A DNA stretch of 17,996 nucleotides from an uncultured Shinella sp. (GTDB lineage Bacteria > Pseudomonadota > Alphaproteobacteria > Rhizobiales > Rhizobiaceae), in assembly GCA_946481465.1 (NCBI GenBank), contig CAMLOC010000006.1, positions 1 through 17,996 of the forward strand, written 5' to 3'. A model generated the notes under the pieces. That model made no database searches. It was not told the origin of the DNA and worked only from the letters and a program-made list of their open reading frames with translations. The position numbers were made by a program, and so were the translations under genes. How positions within the stretch are numbered: position 1 is the first letter of the stretch; every line of letters begins with the position of its first letter. Positions 9,522-14,297 of this stretch are shown piece by piece.

Positions 9522-9770
9522 TCACGACTGTGAGGCGACCACGAAGTCGATGGCGTCCCGAACCGTCAGGAATTCCTCGGCTGGCTCATCAGGAATGGCG
9601 ATGCCGAACTCGTCTTCGATGAGCATCACGATTTGGACCATCTCCAGGGAATCAGCGCCCAGGTCATCGACAATTGAAGCATCATCGACGACCTTCGATT
9701 TCTCGACGGCCAACTGTCCAATGATGATGTTTTTCACACGCTCGGCAATATCGGCTCTTCCGTCTTCCAT
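9522..9770 (-). CDS. Acyl carrier protein paralogue
   Basis: An 82-aa protein with the full acyl carrier fold. The [10 protein letters not shown] motif places the 4'-phosphopantetheine attachment serine at S41, followed by the acidic helix II '[11 protein letters not shown]'. The length matches AcpP. It differs from the housekeeping rhizobial AcpP (usual text 'GADSLDTVELVMAFEEEFG') at many positions, so I read it as an accessory ACP. No fatty-acid synthesis gene is nearby. It sits 25 nt after a small membrane peptide gene in a run of tiny genes, so its acyl cargo and partner enzyme are unknown. The frame stays open upstream to 9878, but the start at 9770 gives standard ACP length; its ribosome site (AGGA, 12 nt away) is weak, consistent with translation from an upstream message. 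Confidence 0.9.
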   Translation of the reverse strand: MEDGRADIAERVKNIIIGQLAVEKSKVVDDASIVDDLGADSLEMVQIVMLIEDEFGIAIPDEPAEEFLTVRDAIDFVVASQS

Positions 9771-9795
9771 GGCGAGGTGTCCTGATGAAGAATAA

Positions 9796-9930
9796 TTACT
9801 GGGACGATGCCGGCTGACGTGACTGGGAGGGATGAAGGCGATCATAGCGGCTTTGGTCCGGGCGGTAGGCCCAAACAAACCCGACCGTCAAAACCAATGC
9901 GACAAGGATCGCTGTCAGACGATTGGGCAT
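9796..9930 (-). CDS. 44-aa single-pass membrane peptide
   Basis: A short frame beginning [17 protein letters not shown]. One hydrophobic helix (about residues 5-21) is followed by a polar, Arg/Ser/Gln-rich tail ending ASSQ. Its ATG lies inside the last 16 nt of the preceding 96-aa gene in another frame. No clear Shine-Dalgarno sequence is present, so translational coupling is likely. The stop is 25 nt before the ACP start. The composition is typical of a real membrane peptide, not of a random frame. I do not recognise a family. Moderate confidence because it rests on composition and context only. Confidence 0.55.
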   Translation of the reverse strand: MPNRLTAILVALVLTVGFVWAYRPDQSRYDRLHPSQSRQPASSQ

Positions 9931-10205
9931 CGTGGCCACGTTGCGGTGGAGCCGCCCTCGTTTTCCCAAACCTCGACACCGGCGCGCTGTTCTTGCGCGC
10001 GGGCTTTGCGGGATAGAGGATAGTTTCCGGCATCGATCGTCGCCGACTTGATCAATCGGATAAGATTTGCCGCATCCTCATTCTTTGTTTCCTGTCCAGG
10101 CACAAGGCTGTGGGTCTCATAGTCGGCGTTCTTGAGAATCTGCCGGAGGACTGTTCGGCGGTGCGTTCCCGGAATATCGGGTCCTTTGAAGATGAGGATT
10201 ACCAT
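9915..10205 (-). CDS. 96-aa hypothetical protein
   Basis: A soluble protein of unknown family, beginning MVILIFKGPDIPGTHRR and ending in a Gly/Ser/Trp-rich tail. No signal peptide, membrane helix or catalytic motif is evident. The frame continues upstream to an ATG at 10283, but the start at 10205 is preferred because it overlaps the stop of the 40-aa peptide gene (ATGGTAA, 7-nt overlap), a classic coupling arrangement. Its 3' end overlaps the next small gene by 16 nt. Its role presumably belongs with that of the two membrane peptides and the ACP in this cluster, but the sequence does not say what it is. Confidence 0.6.
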   Translation of the reverse strand: MVILIFKGPDIPGTHRRTVLRQILKNADYETHSLVPGQETKNEDAANLIRLIKSATIDAGNYPLSRKARAQEQRAGVEVWENEGGSTATWPRCPIV

Positions 10206-10321
10206 AGCCACCCCTCCATGAGGAGGACGAGGATCATCGTCAGGCTGGCTGCAAAAAACACATAGCCGCCCGCGGTGGTCCATACATGTCTTTGCTGTTT
10301 GTGGAAGAATGCGGAAGACAT
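10199..10321 (-). CDS. 40-aa single-pass membrane peptide, copy 1 of a paralogous pair
   Basis: Starts MSSAFFHKQQRHVW, then one membrane helix (about residues 18-35) and the ending MEGWLW. A strong ribosome site (AAGGAGGA) sits just upstream of the ATG. It is paralogous to the 38-aa peptide at 12543-12659: about 18 of 38 aligned residues match by hand, including MSS, the AAS in the helix and the closing EGWL. The upstream 70 nt are also shared with that copy. Conservation of leader, start codon and C-terminal motif in two copies is the best evidence that this tiny gene is real. It appears to head a minus-strand cluster reaching 9265. Confidence 0.75.
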   Translation of the reverse strand: MSSAFFHKQQRHVWTTAGGYVFFAASLTMILVLLMEGWLW

Positions 10322-10394
10322 TGAGTCCTCCTTCATTTCAGGGCCAGGGTAACCAACCCTCAAACAGCAGCGCCCTTATCAATGGCTGCTGGAA
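10313..10394 (-). repeat. Duplicated leader/small-gene start, inverted copy 1
   Basis: An 82-nt segment running from TTCCAGCAGCCATT to the first three codons of the 40-aa peptide. It matches 12473-12551 in inverted orientation. By hand about 66 of 82 aligned columns agree. Differences cluster in three short spacers: after CCATT, before the Shine-Dalgarno and just before the ATG. Similarity stops on the 5' side at TTCC. Confidence 0.85.
10322..10394 (-). promoter_or_regulatory. Conserved 5' leader upstream of the 40-aa peptide
   Basis: Two potential hairpins are visible. The first pairs CAGCAGC with GCTGCTG around a variable loop. The second pairs AGGGT with ACCCT (loop TGGTT). A second CCCT follows in GGCCCT and could compete for the same AGGG. 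The Shine-Dalgarno AAGGAGGA comes next. The differing loop and conserved arms between the two copies fit a structured RNA leader. Whether it also contains the promoter cannot be told by eye. Confidence 0.55.
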
Positions 10395-10490
10395 CATCGA
10401 CCTTGCGCCCGATACCTAGCATTGGCAAGTCCTCAATTGCGGTCGTTTCGTGCCGGCAGCGCGCCAAGGTAGGCGGTCTACGGATGAGAA

Positions 10491-10508
10491 GGCGAAGTAC
10501 TGTTCGCC
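10491..10508. promoter_or_regulatory. Inverted repeat, possible operator
   Basis: GGCGAA-GTACTG-TTCGCC: perfect 6-bp arms with an almost palindromic centre, about 50 nt upstream of the EcfG-like -35 element. It could bind a dimeric regulator. No family is assigned. Confidence 0.3.
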
Positions 10509-10558
10509 ATCGATGACTTTCGGCAAGGGCGCCAATCACGGTGACCTTGGTCAAAGAC

Positions 10559-10583
10559 GGAACGTTGCGCGGTTCCAGGGGTT
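10559..10583 (+). promoter_or_regulatory. EcfG/RpoE2-type promoter candidate for the response regulator
   Basis: GGAAC (10559-10563), 17-nt spacer, GTT (10581-10583), matching the alphaproteobacterial general stress sigma promoter pattern GGAAC-N16/17-GTT. Transcription would start near 10590, giving a leader of about 18 nt before the GTG. The -35 also forms a partial palindrome with GTTCC eight bases on. Confidence 0.6.
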
Positions 10584-10607
10584 GGTGAGCATTGGCAGGA
10601 GAATATC

Positions 10608-10961
10608 GTGCGCAAAGTTCTGGTTGTCGAAGACGAAGTGCTGATCCGCTTGACATTGGTTGACGCACTGCATGAGGCGGGCTTCGATGTTCTAGATACC
10701 GGCTCGGCAGAGCATGCTATCGAGATCATAAACGAGCAGACGATCCATCTGCTTTTCACAGACATCCAGTTGCCAGGCAAGCTAACGGGCCTTGATCTCG
10801 CCCATAGAGTTTTCGAGCGTTTTCCCGATGCCGGGATTATCGTGGCGTCGGGCCGGATACAGCCGATGAGCACGGATTTACCGCCTGCGGCAAAGTTCTT
10901 TTCAAAACCATTCGGCTTCGACGAGATCATCGCGTGCTTCAAAGCAATGAACCGTCCCTAG
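10608..10961 (+). CDS. Single-domain response regulator (CheY-like receiver)
   Basis: A 117-aa stand-alone receiver domain. The acidic pocket E8-D9 is in 'VVEDE', the phosphoacceptor is D52 in 'FTDIQLPG', the switch serine is S81 in 'VASGR', and the conserved lysine is K100 in 'FSKPF'. There is no output domain, so it must act through protein contact or as a phosphate sink. The GTG start has AGGAGA five nt upstream. An HWE-type histidine kinase follows 89 nt downstream on the same strand and is the obvious partner. The EcfG-like promoter just upstream suggests induction under general stress. In related bacteria, single-domain regulators paired with HWE kinases feed the PhyR-NepR-EcfG cascade. 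That link here is inference. Confidence 0.93.
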   Translation: MRKVLVVEDEVLIRLTLVDALHEAGFDVLDTGSAEHAIEIINEQTIHLLFTDIQLPGKLTGLDLAHRVFERFPDAGIIVASGRIQPMSTDLPPAAKFFSKPFGFDEIIACFKAMNRP

Positions 10962-11050
10962 ATTTCGGCCGCATTCCAAATGCACATATATGACTGCGCA
11001 AGCGATATGATCCGTGGCATAACGTGCTGGGCGGAGTTCGAGATATCTTC

Positions 11051-12094
11051 ATGAAGATCGCAGTCGATACCGGAACGATTTCCTCCCGGGAGCGCTTCCT
11101 TGAAGCGATCGTACAGAGCGCGATCGACTACGCCATCATATCCATGGATCTCGACGGCCTCGTGACAAGCTGGAACGAAGGCGCGGTAAAGATACTTGGC
11201 TGGAAAGCCGAGGACATGATCGGAAAACCGGCCACGGTCTTCTTCACGCAGGAAGACAGGGAAAATGGCGTTCCGCAGAAGGAGATGACCGCTGCCCTCA
11301 ACCGGGGCCGGGGCAATGACGAGCGATGGCATCTGCGCGCCGATGGCACGATGTTCTGGGCCTCGGGCGAGATGATGGCGTTGCGCGCGCCCGACGACAA
11401 GATCATCGGCTTCATCAAGATCCTTCGCGACAGGACTGGGGAACGCGAACGGGAGGAACGTGAGCGCCTCCTCATGCACGAGCTCGCCCACCGCATGAAG
11501 AATACGCTGTCTGTCGTTCAGGCGATCGTGACGCAATCCTTGAGGAATGCGGTTTCACTGGACGATGCGAGCGACAAGCTTCAGCTGCGTATTGCAGCCT
11601 ATGCCAAGGCCCATGAAATCCTGCTGCAGAAAGATTGGGTAAGTGCGACGCTCGCGGATGTCATGGCCGCCGCCCAGATGAATATCGGGTTGGACGGGAG
11701 CTCCCGTATCAGGGCAGATGGACCTGATTTCCGGCTAGGACCCCAAGCGGCCCTATCGTTCGCAATGGTTTTCCACGAACTTCTCACCAACGCTTCGAAA
11801 TACGGAGCCCTGTCAAACGAAGAGGGGCATGTCGAGATCTCTTGGGACCTAGAGCACCGCGATGGAATGGAGACACTCATCGTGTGCTGGCGGGAGTTAA
11901 ATGGCCCGCGCATTGTCAATTTCGAACCGGACCGCAAGGGTTTTGGTTCGCGCCTCATCGTTTCTAGCCTGCAAGCCTTTGGGGAGGCATCCGTTTCCTA
12001 CCGGCAAGAAGGGTTCGTCCTCCTTGCCGTGTTACCGCTCGCGAAACTTCAGCTCCAAAACGACTTGTCGGCAATTGAAAATGCGCCGTACTGA
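11051..12094 (+). CDS. PAS domain HWE-family sensor histidine kinase
   Basis: A cytoplasmic sensor kinase, 347 aa from this ATG, with no membrane segment. A PAS domain covers about residues 14-130 ('WNEGAVKILGWKAEDMIG', 'DGTMFWASGEMMAL'). A short charged coiled linker (EREREERER) follows. The kinase core has phosphoacceptor H147 in 'HELAHRMKNTLS', the N box 'HELLTNASKYGAL' (242-254), the diagnostic W-x-E as WRE (280-282), and the glycine box 'KGFGSRLI'. These mark the HWE family. The PAS lacks the GxNCRFLQ signature of LOV photoreceptors. The frame also opens at a GTG at 11024, but that has no ribosome site; the ATG at 11051 has GAGA 7 nt before it and GGAG further up, so the start is uncertain. 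It follows the response regulator and no EcfG-like site lies between them. Confidence 0.93.
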   Translation: MKIAVDTGTISSRERFLEAIVQSAIDYAIISMDLDGLVTSWNEGAVKILGWKAEDMIGKPATVFFTQEDRENGVPQKEMTAALNRGRGNDERWHLRADGTMFWASGEMMALRAPDDKIIGFIKILRDRTGEREREERERLLMHELAHRMKNTLSVVQAIVTQSLRNAVSLDDASDKLQLRIAAYAKAHEILLQKDWVSATLADVMAAAQMNIGLDGSSRIRADGPDFRLGPQAALSFAMVFHELLTNASKYGALSNEEGHVEISWDLEHRDGMETLIVCWRELNGPRIVNFEPDRKGFGSRLIVSSLQAFGEASVSYRQEGFVLLAVLPLAKLQLQNDLSAIENAPY

Positions 12095-12189
12095 GACGAT
12101 CACGTCGCTCTTCTAAATATTCAGAACCTGTTGGCCCTCAGGAACGATTTGAATCTCCCATCCTCCTGGCACTTGCAGAAGCAACCAAC

Positions 12190-12221
12190 AAAAAAGGCCG
12201 GGGCGAAACCGCACCGACCTT
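12190..12221 (-). terminator. Strong minus-strand intrinsic terminator
   Basis: On the minus strand a 12-bp stem (AAGGTCGGTGCG with CGCCCCGGCCTT, one mismatch and one G-U), loop GTTT, is followed by a run of T. The plus strand has no T tail, so the direction is clear. It is not positioned for the plus-strand kinase gene. It must end a minus-strand transcript starting within 12222-12540. Confidence 0.8.
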
Positions 12222-12226
12222 CCTCA

Positions 12227-12379
12227 TCATCGCTTGTCTACCAGTGCCAGTACATCCGTGGTCAAAAGCATAAAGCGATGACAGAAATTGCGAGCAACAG
12301 AGATTCTCCAGCGCTCATTAGCAATTCTGACAATCAATATATAGATACTAATTATGTCGAAAACAAGTGCAATCGGCAT
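12227..12379 (-). CDS. Possible 50-aa small protein or sRNA ending at a strong terminator
   Basis: A minus-strand frame of 50 codons beginning MPIALVFDIISIYILIV, with a hydrophobic first third and a basic second half ending LALVDKR. It stops 5 nt before the terminator at 12221. No good Shine-Dalgarno sequence precedes the ATG at 12379, and the 5' half lies in AT-rich DNA where open frames of this length mean little. An internal ATG at 12271 would give only 14 residues. The tight fit of stop codon to terminator supports a genuine transcript. It could equally be a noncoding small RNA. No family recognised. Confidence 0.3.
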   Translation of the reverse strand: MPIALVFDIISIYILIVRIANERWRISVARNFCHRFMLLTTDVLALVDKR

Positions 12380-12472
12380 ATCTTATTAATATTACAAAAG
12401 GAAAATGAGCTGAATCTCTAAAATACAAAAACCATTCGTTGCTAAAGAAGGGAAACGGGTTCACTGTAATTA

Positions 12473-12542
12473 TTCCAGCAGCCATTTTACGGGCGCTGCT
12501 GTTTGAGGGTTTGTTACCCTGGCCCTAAGCGAGGAGGACATC
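12473..12542 (+). promoter_or_regulatory. Conserved 5' leader upstream of the 38-aa peptide
   Basis: Same two hairpin possibilities as the copy at 10322-10394: CAGCAGC/GCTGCTG, then AGGGT-TTGTT-ACCCT with a second CCCT in GGCCCT as an alternative partner. It is followed by GAGGAGGA and the start codon. Only the first base of the second loop differs between copies, while both arms are unchanged. Confidence 0.55.
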
Positions 12543-12551
12543 ATGTCTTCC
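12473..12551 (+). repeat. Duplicated leader/small-gene start, inverted copy 2
   Basis: Counterpart of 10313-10394, in opposite orientation and about 2.1 kb away. The two copies flank the response regulator/histidine kinase pair. Conserved blocks are TTCCAGCAGCCATT, the GGGCGCTGCTG to GAGGGTT stretch, GTTACCCTGGCCCT, AGGAGGAC and ATGTCTTCC. Confidence 0.85.
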
Positions 12552-12659
12552 CTATTTCATCTACCGAAGAAACACGATTTCGCGACGTTAGCCGGTTACG
12601 CCTTACCCGCGGCTAGCTTTGCATTAATCGTCTACATCCTGATCGAGGGATGGCTTTGA
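12543..12659 (+). CDS. 38-aa single-pass membrane peptide, copy 2 of a paralogous pair
   Basis: Begins MSSLFHLPKKHDFATLAGY, then one membrane helix (about residues 17-34), and ends LIEGWL. GAGGAGGA sits at ideal spacing before the ATG. It shares its leader and about half its residues with the 40-aa peptide at 10199-10321. As in that copy, a second ATG overlaps its stop codon (TGATGG), which suggests coupled translation into what follows. Too short for usual gene callers. I know no named family. Confidence 0.75.
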   Translation: MSSLFHLPKKHDFATLAGYALPAASFALIVYILIEGWL

Positions 12660-12703
12660 TGGTTTTCAGCGCAATGACGGCGGAAAGGTGGTGCTCAAGA
12701 TGA
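12659..12703 (+). CDS. 14-codon coupling frame between two small genes
   Basis: An ATG overlaps the stop of the 38-aa peptide gene, and its own TGA overlaps the ATG at 12700 (ATGA). The encoded peptide is MVFSAMTAERWCSR. It occupies the same position as the 96-aa gene does after the other peptide copy, and both begin MV. It may be a remnant of such a gene or simply a device that carries ribosomes from one gene to the next. It is unlikely to be a functional protein. Confidence 0.25.
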   Translation: MVFSAMTAERWCSR

Positions 12704-12987
12704 CCGAAAGAACCACAGAAACCGAAATCACATTCACGCATCCATTTCATCTGGAGTCCCTTTCGGAGCCTCTGGAAGCGGGCACGTATCGCCTTGTCGT
12801 TGACGAGGAGTTGATAGAAGGCCTGAGCTTCACGGCGTATCGGAGGGTGGCGACCCATCTTGAAATTCCCGCGATCTCGGTCGCTATGGCCAGGCGCCAA
12901 TTCCTTCAGGTGTCGCCAGGCGAGATCGAGAAGGCATTGTCACGCGATGGAGCTGGCATGGACGTGGGTCGACCTAACATTTCCTGA
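12700..12987 (+). CDS. 95-aa conserved hypothetical protein
   Basis: A small soluble protein: MTERTTETEITFTHPFHLESL, then 'LEAGTYRLVVDEELIEGLSFTAYRRVATHLEIP' and an acidic C-terminal helix. It resembles a common uncharacterised rhizobial family with a 'TFxHPFxL...AGTYRLVxDEE' core. That core looks like a small beta-rich domain. GTG codons at 12688 and 12691 are alternative starts, but ATG 12700 fits the family's opening and overlaps the preceding frame's stop (ATGA). GGAAAGG lies upstream. It is probably cotranscribed with the 38-aa peptide gene and ends at the bidirectional hairpin near 13070. Confidence 0.8.
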   Translation: MTERTTETEITFTHPFHLESLSEPLEAGTYRLVVDEELIEGLSFTAYRRVATHLEIPAISVAMARRQFLQVSPGEIEKALSRDGAGMDVGRPNIS

Positions 12988-13063
12988 TCGCAAGATTGAT
13001 TGCCAATCGCCAATGTTCGAAGCGGGCGCTACGTCCTTCGAGTATCAATCATCCACCCGACGT

Positions 13064-13085
13064 AAAAAAGCCGGCGATTGCCGGC
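13064..13085 (-). terminator. Intrinsic terminator between convergent genes
   Basis: GCCGGC-N4-GCCGGC (13070-13075 with 13080-13085), with six A on the left that read as a T run on the minus strand. It ends the minus-strand operon finishing at 13101. The plus strand has CTTTTCC after the stem, so it can also stop the gene ending at 12987. Confidence 0.8.
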
Positions 13086-13100
13086 CTTTTCCGAGATGGT

Positions 13101-13694
13101 TCAACGCCTATAGCGCAGGCGCTCCTGTTCGACTTCCGCCGGCCCGTAGGGGTCGAGGGTGTCATCGAACCGGGTCCAGCCCTCGTTGGCATAGACCGCG
13201 CGCCGCTGGCCGAGATCAACCCAGTTCGACTTGCGAAGGATGGCTTCGGCCTCCGCCTGGAGGCTTTCGTCAACCTTCGCCGTCACGAGCGTCCCGCCGC
13301 GGCGAACCCCTTCCGCATAGACATGTGCGTCGTCTTCGGAGACGCCGGATTCCGTGAGCGCGCCGATCAGCCCGCCTGCTGCGCCGCCGGCTACCGCGCC
13401 TGCCACTGCGCCCGCCGCCGTGGCGGCAAGCCAACCGGCAGCAACCACCGGCCCGACGCCGGGAATGGCCATGATGCCGAGCCCGGTGAGAAGGCCGCCG
13501 ACGCCGCCGACGGCCGCACCGATGCCTGCACCTGTCCCGGCGCCTTCGGCGGCATTGGTTTCCTTGTTATGACGTTCGTCCGCATTGTTGGAAACGATGC
13601 TGATATCGCTGGACGGCACGCCGCGTGCCTCCAGGGCACTGACGGCAGCGCTTGCATCGGAATATTCGTCGAAAAGTCCTGTAACGGTTTTCAT
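13101..13694 (-). CDS. General stress protein 17M-like, glycine-rich membrane-associated protein
   Basis: A 197-aa protein in three parts. Residues 1-37 (MKTVTGLFDEYSDASAAVSAL...) match the opening of proteins annotated as 'general stress protein 17M-like domain' and suggest a small alpha/beta fold. Residues 52-112 are Gly/Ala-rich and hydrophobic, with repeated GxxxG-like spacing that suggests membrane association. The C-terminal part is soluble, with 'VYAEGVRRGGTLVTAKVDE'. The start ATG has TAGGAGAT close upstream. It is 22 nt downstream of the secreted protein gene on the same strand, so they form an operon driven from the EcfG-like site at 14076-14100. The precise role is unknown; a stress function is inferred from the family name and promoter. 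Confidence 0.85.
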   Translation of the reverse strand: MKTVTGLFDEYSDASAAVSALEARGVPSSDISIVSNNADERHNKETNAAEGAGTGAGIGAAVGGVGGLLTGLGIMAIPGVGPVVAAGWLAATAAGAVAGAVAGGAAGGLIGALTESGVSEDDAHVYAEGVRRGGTLVTAKVDESLQAEAEAILRKSNWVDLGQRRAVYANEGWTRFDDTLDPYGPAEVEQERLRYRR

Positions 13695-13716
13695 AGGAAT
13701 CTCCTAAAGGCTCAGT

Positions 13717-14034
13717 TTAGTTGGCGACGATGTTGCCCTGATAGTCGAGCGCGACGCTCACGGCCTTGCCGTCCTTGGTCGCCTTGGCCTGCCAGACACC
13801 CTTGTCATCCAGCATGAGGCCGGTAACATCGGCATAGCCTGCTGCGGTAATGCGTTCCCGCGCCTGGTCCTCCGTGAAGCTGTTCGCGCCTTCGACCGGA
13901 GCAGTCGCATTCTTGGTATCGGGCGTAGCAACAGCCGGCGTGTCGCCATCGGTTGCCGGGGTGGTTGACGTCTGAGCAAACGCGCCAAAGGTCGATGCGC
14001 CCACCAAGGCGGCGGCTAGGAGAAGTTTTTTCAT
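13717..14034 (-). CDS. Secreted small PepSY-like protein
   Basis: A 105-aa protein with a clear signal peptide (MKKLLLAAALVGASTFGAFA, cleavage likely before QT). A Thr/Ala/Pro-rich linker comes next, then a C-terminal domain of about 50 residues, 'FTEDQARERITAAGY...DDKGVWQAKATKDGK...VALDYQGNIVA'. That pattern of helix plus three strands is typical of PepSY-like periplasmic domains. GAGGA precedes the ATG at good spacing. It is the first gene of a two-gene minus-strand operon, with the EcfG-like promoter giving a leader of about 35 nt. It is probably exported to the periplasm under stress; what it binds is not visible. Confidence 0.85.
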   Translation of the reverse strand: MKKLLLAAALVGASTFGAFAQTSTTPATDGDTPAVATPDTKNATAPVEGANSFTEDQARERITAAGYADVTGLMLDDKGVWQAKATKDGKAVSVALDYQGNIVAN

Positions 14035-14075
14035 GATCTTGTTCCTCGTTGGAGCCTGAGATCAGGCCCTATTGG

Positions 14076-14100
14076 AACACCCTGTCTGTCGCATGGTTCC
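14076..14100 (-). promoter_or_regulatory. EcfG/RpoE2-type promoter candidate, palindromic
   Basis: On the minus strand: GGAAC (14100-14096), 17-nt spacer, GTT (14078-14076), about 42 nt before the ATG at 14034. The site continues as GTTCC, so the plus strand also reads GGAAC (14074-14078)-N17-GTT (14096-14098). The element could therefore fire in both directions. Confidence 0.65.
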
Positions 14101-14136
14101 CCAAGTCAAAAAATAGAAATTACCGCGCCATTTCAT

Positions 14137-14161
14137 GGAACCTCAGGGGATTCAAAGAGTT
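14137..14161 (+). promoter_or_regulatory. EcfG/RpoE2-type promoter candidate for the 14211-15200 operon
   Basis: GGAAC (14137-14141), 17-nt spacer, GTT (14159-14161). Transcription would begin near 14168, giving a leader of about 43 nt before the ATG at 14211. It lies downstream of the palindromic site, so the plus operon may have two such promoters. Confidence 0.6.
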
Positions 14162-14210
14162 GGGGCGCCAGGTGCGGGTACTCGCTTGCGCACTACTGGA
14201 GGTCTTCAAA

Positions 14211-14288
14211 ATGGGTCGCGGCATTCTTCTCTGGCTTCTGGGTATTCCCCTGCCGATCGTTATCCTGCTCGTCCTTTTCCTGCGATAG
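14211..14288 (+). CDS. 25-aa hydrophobic membrane peptide
   Basis: MGRGILLWLLGIPLPIVILL followed by VLFLR: almost entirely one hydrophobic segment with Arg near each end. GGAGG lies 8 nt upstream of the ATG. It ends 9 nt before the start of the next membrane protein gene, so they are surely cotranscribed. I recall very similar tiny proteins in other Rhizobiaceae ('MGRGILLWLLGIP'). The frame remains open upstream to 14049, but that extension would include the promoter sites and has no ribosome site. Function unknown; perhaps a partner or modulator of its membrane neighbour. Confidence 0.75.
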   Translation: MGRGILLWLLGIPLPIVILLVLFLR

Positions 14289-14297
14289 GAGGCGGAC

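Larger units (their letters stand above)
10395..10607. other. Divergent intergenic region before the response regulator
   Basis: About 210 nt between the minus-strand leader and the response regulator. No convincing gene is present. It holds an inverted repeat GGCGAA-N6-TTCGCC (10491-10508), a possible operator, and a GGAAC-N17-GTT site described separately. Nothing else stood out. Confidence 0.5.

Noticed and set aside
10154..10169. GGAAC on the minus strand (10169-10165) as another EcfG promoter
   Set aside because: No GTT at 16 or 17 nt; it lies inside the 96-aa gene.
10360..10668. Minus-strand 102-codon frame over the leader and response regulator start
   Set aside because: Runs antisense through the start of a clear receiver gene and contains the conserved leader; no ribosome site.
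12131..12421. A 96-codon plus-strand frame after the histidine kinase
   Set aside because: TTG start without ribosome site; it runs through the minus-strand terminator and into AT-rich DNA, and its composition is not protein-like.
12996..13817. Long plus-strand frame opposite the 13101-13694 gene
   Set aside because: Antisense to a well-supported gene with a proper ribosome site, promoter and terminator.
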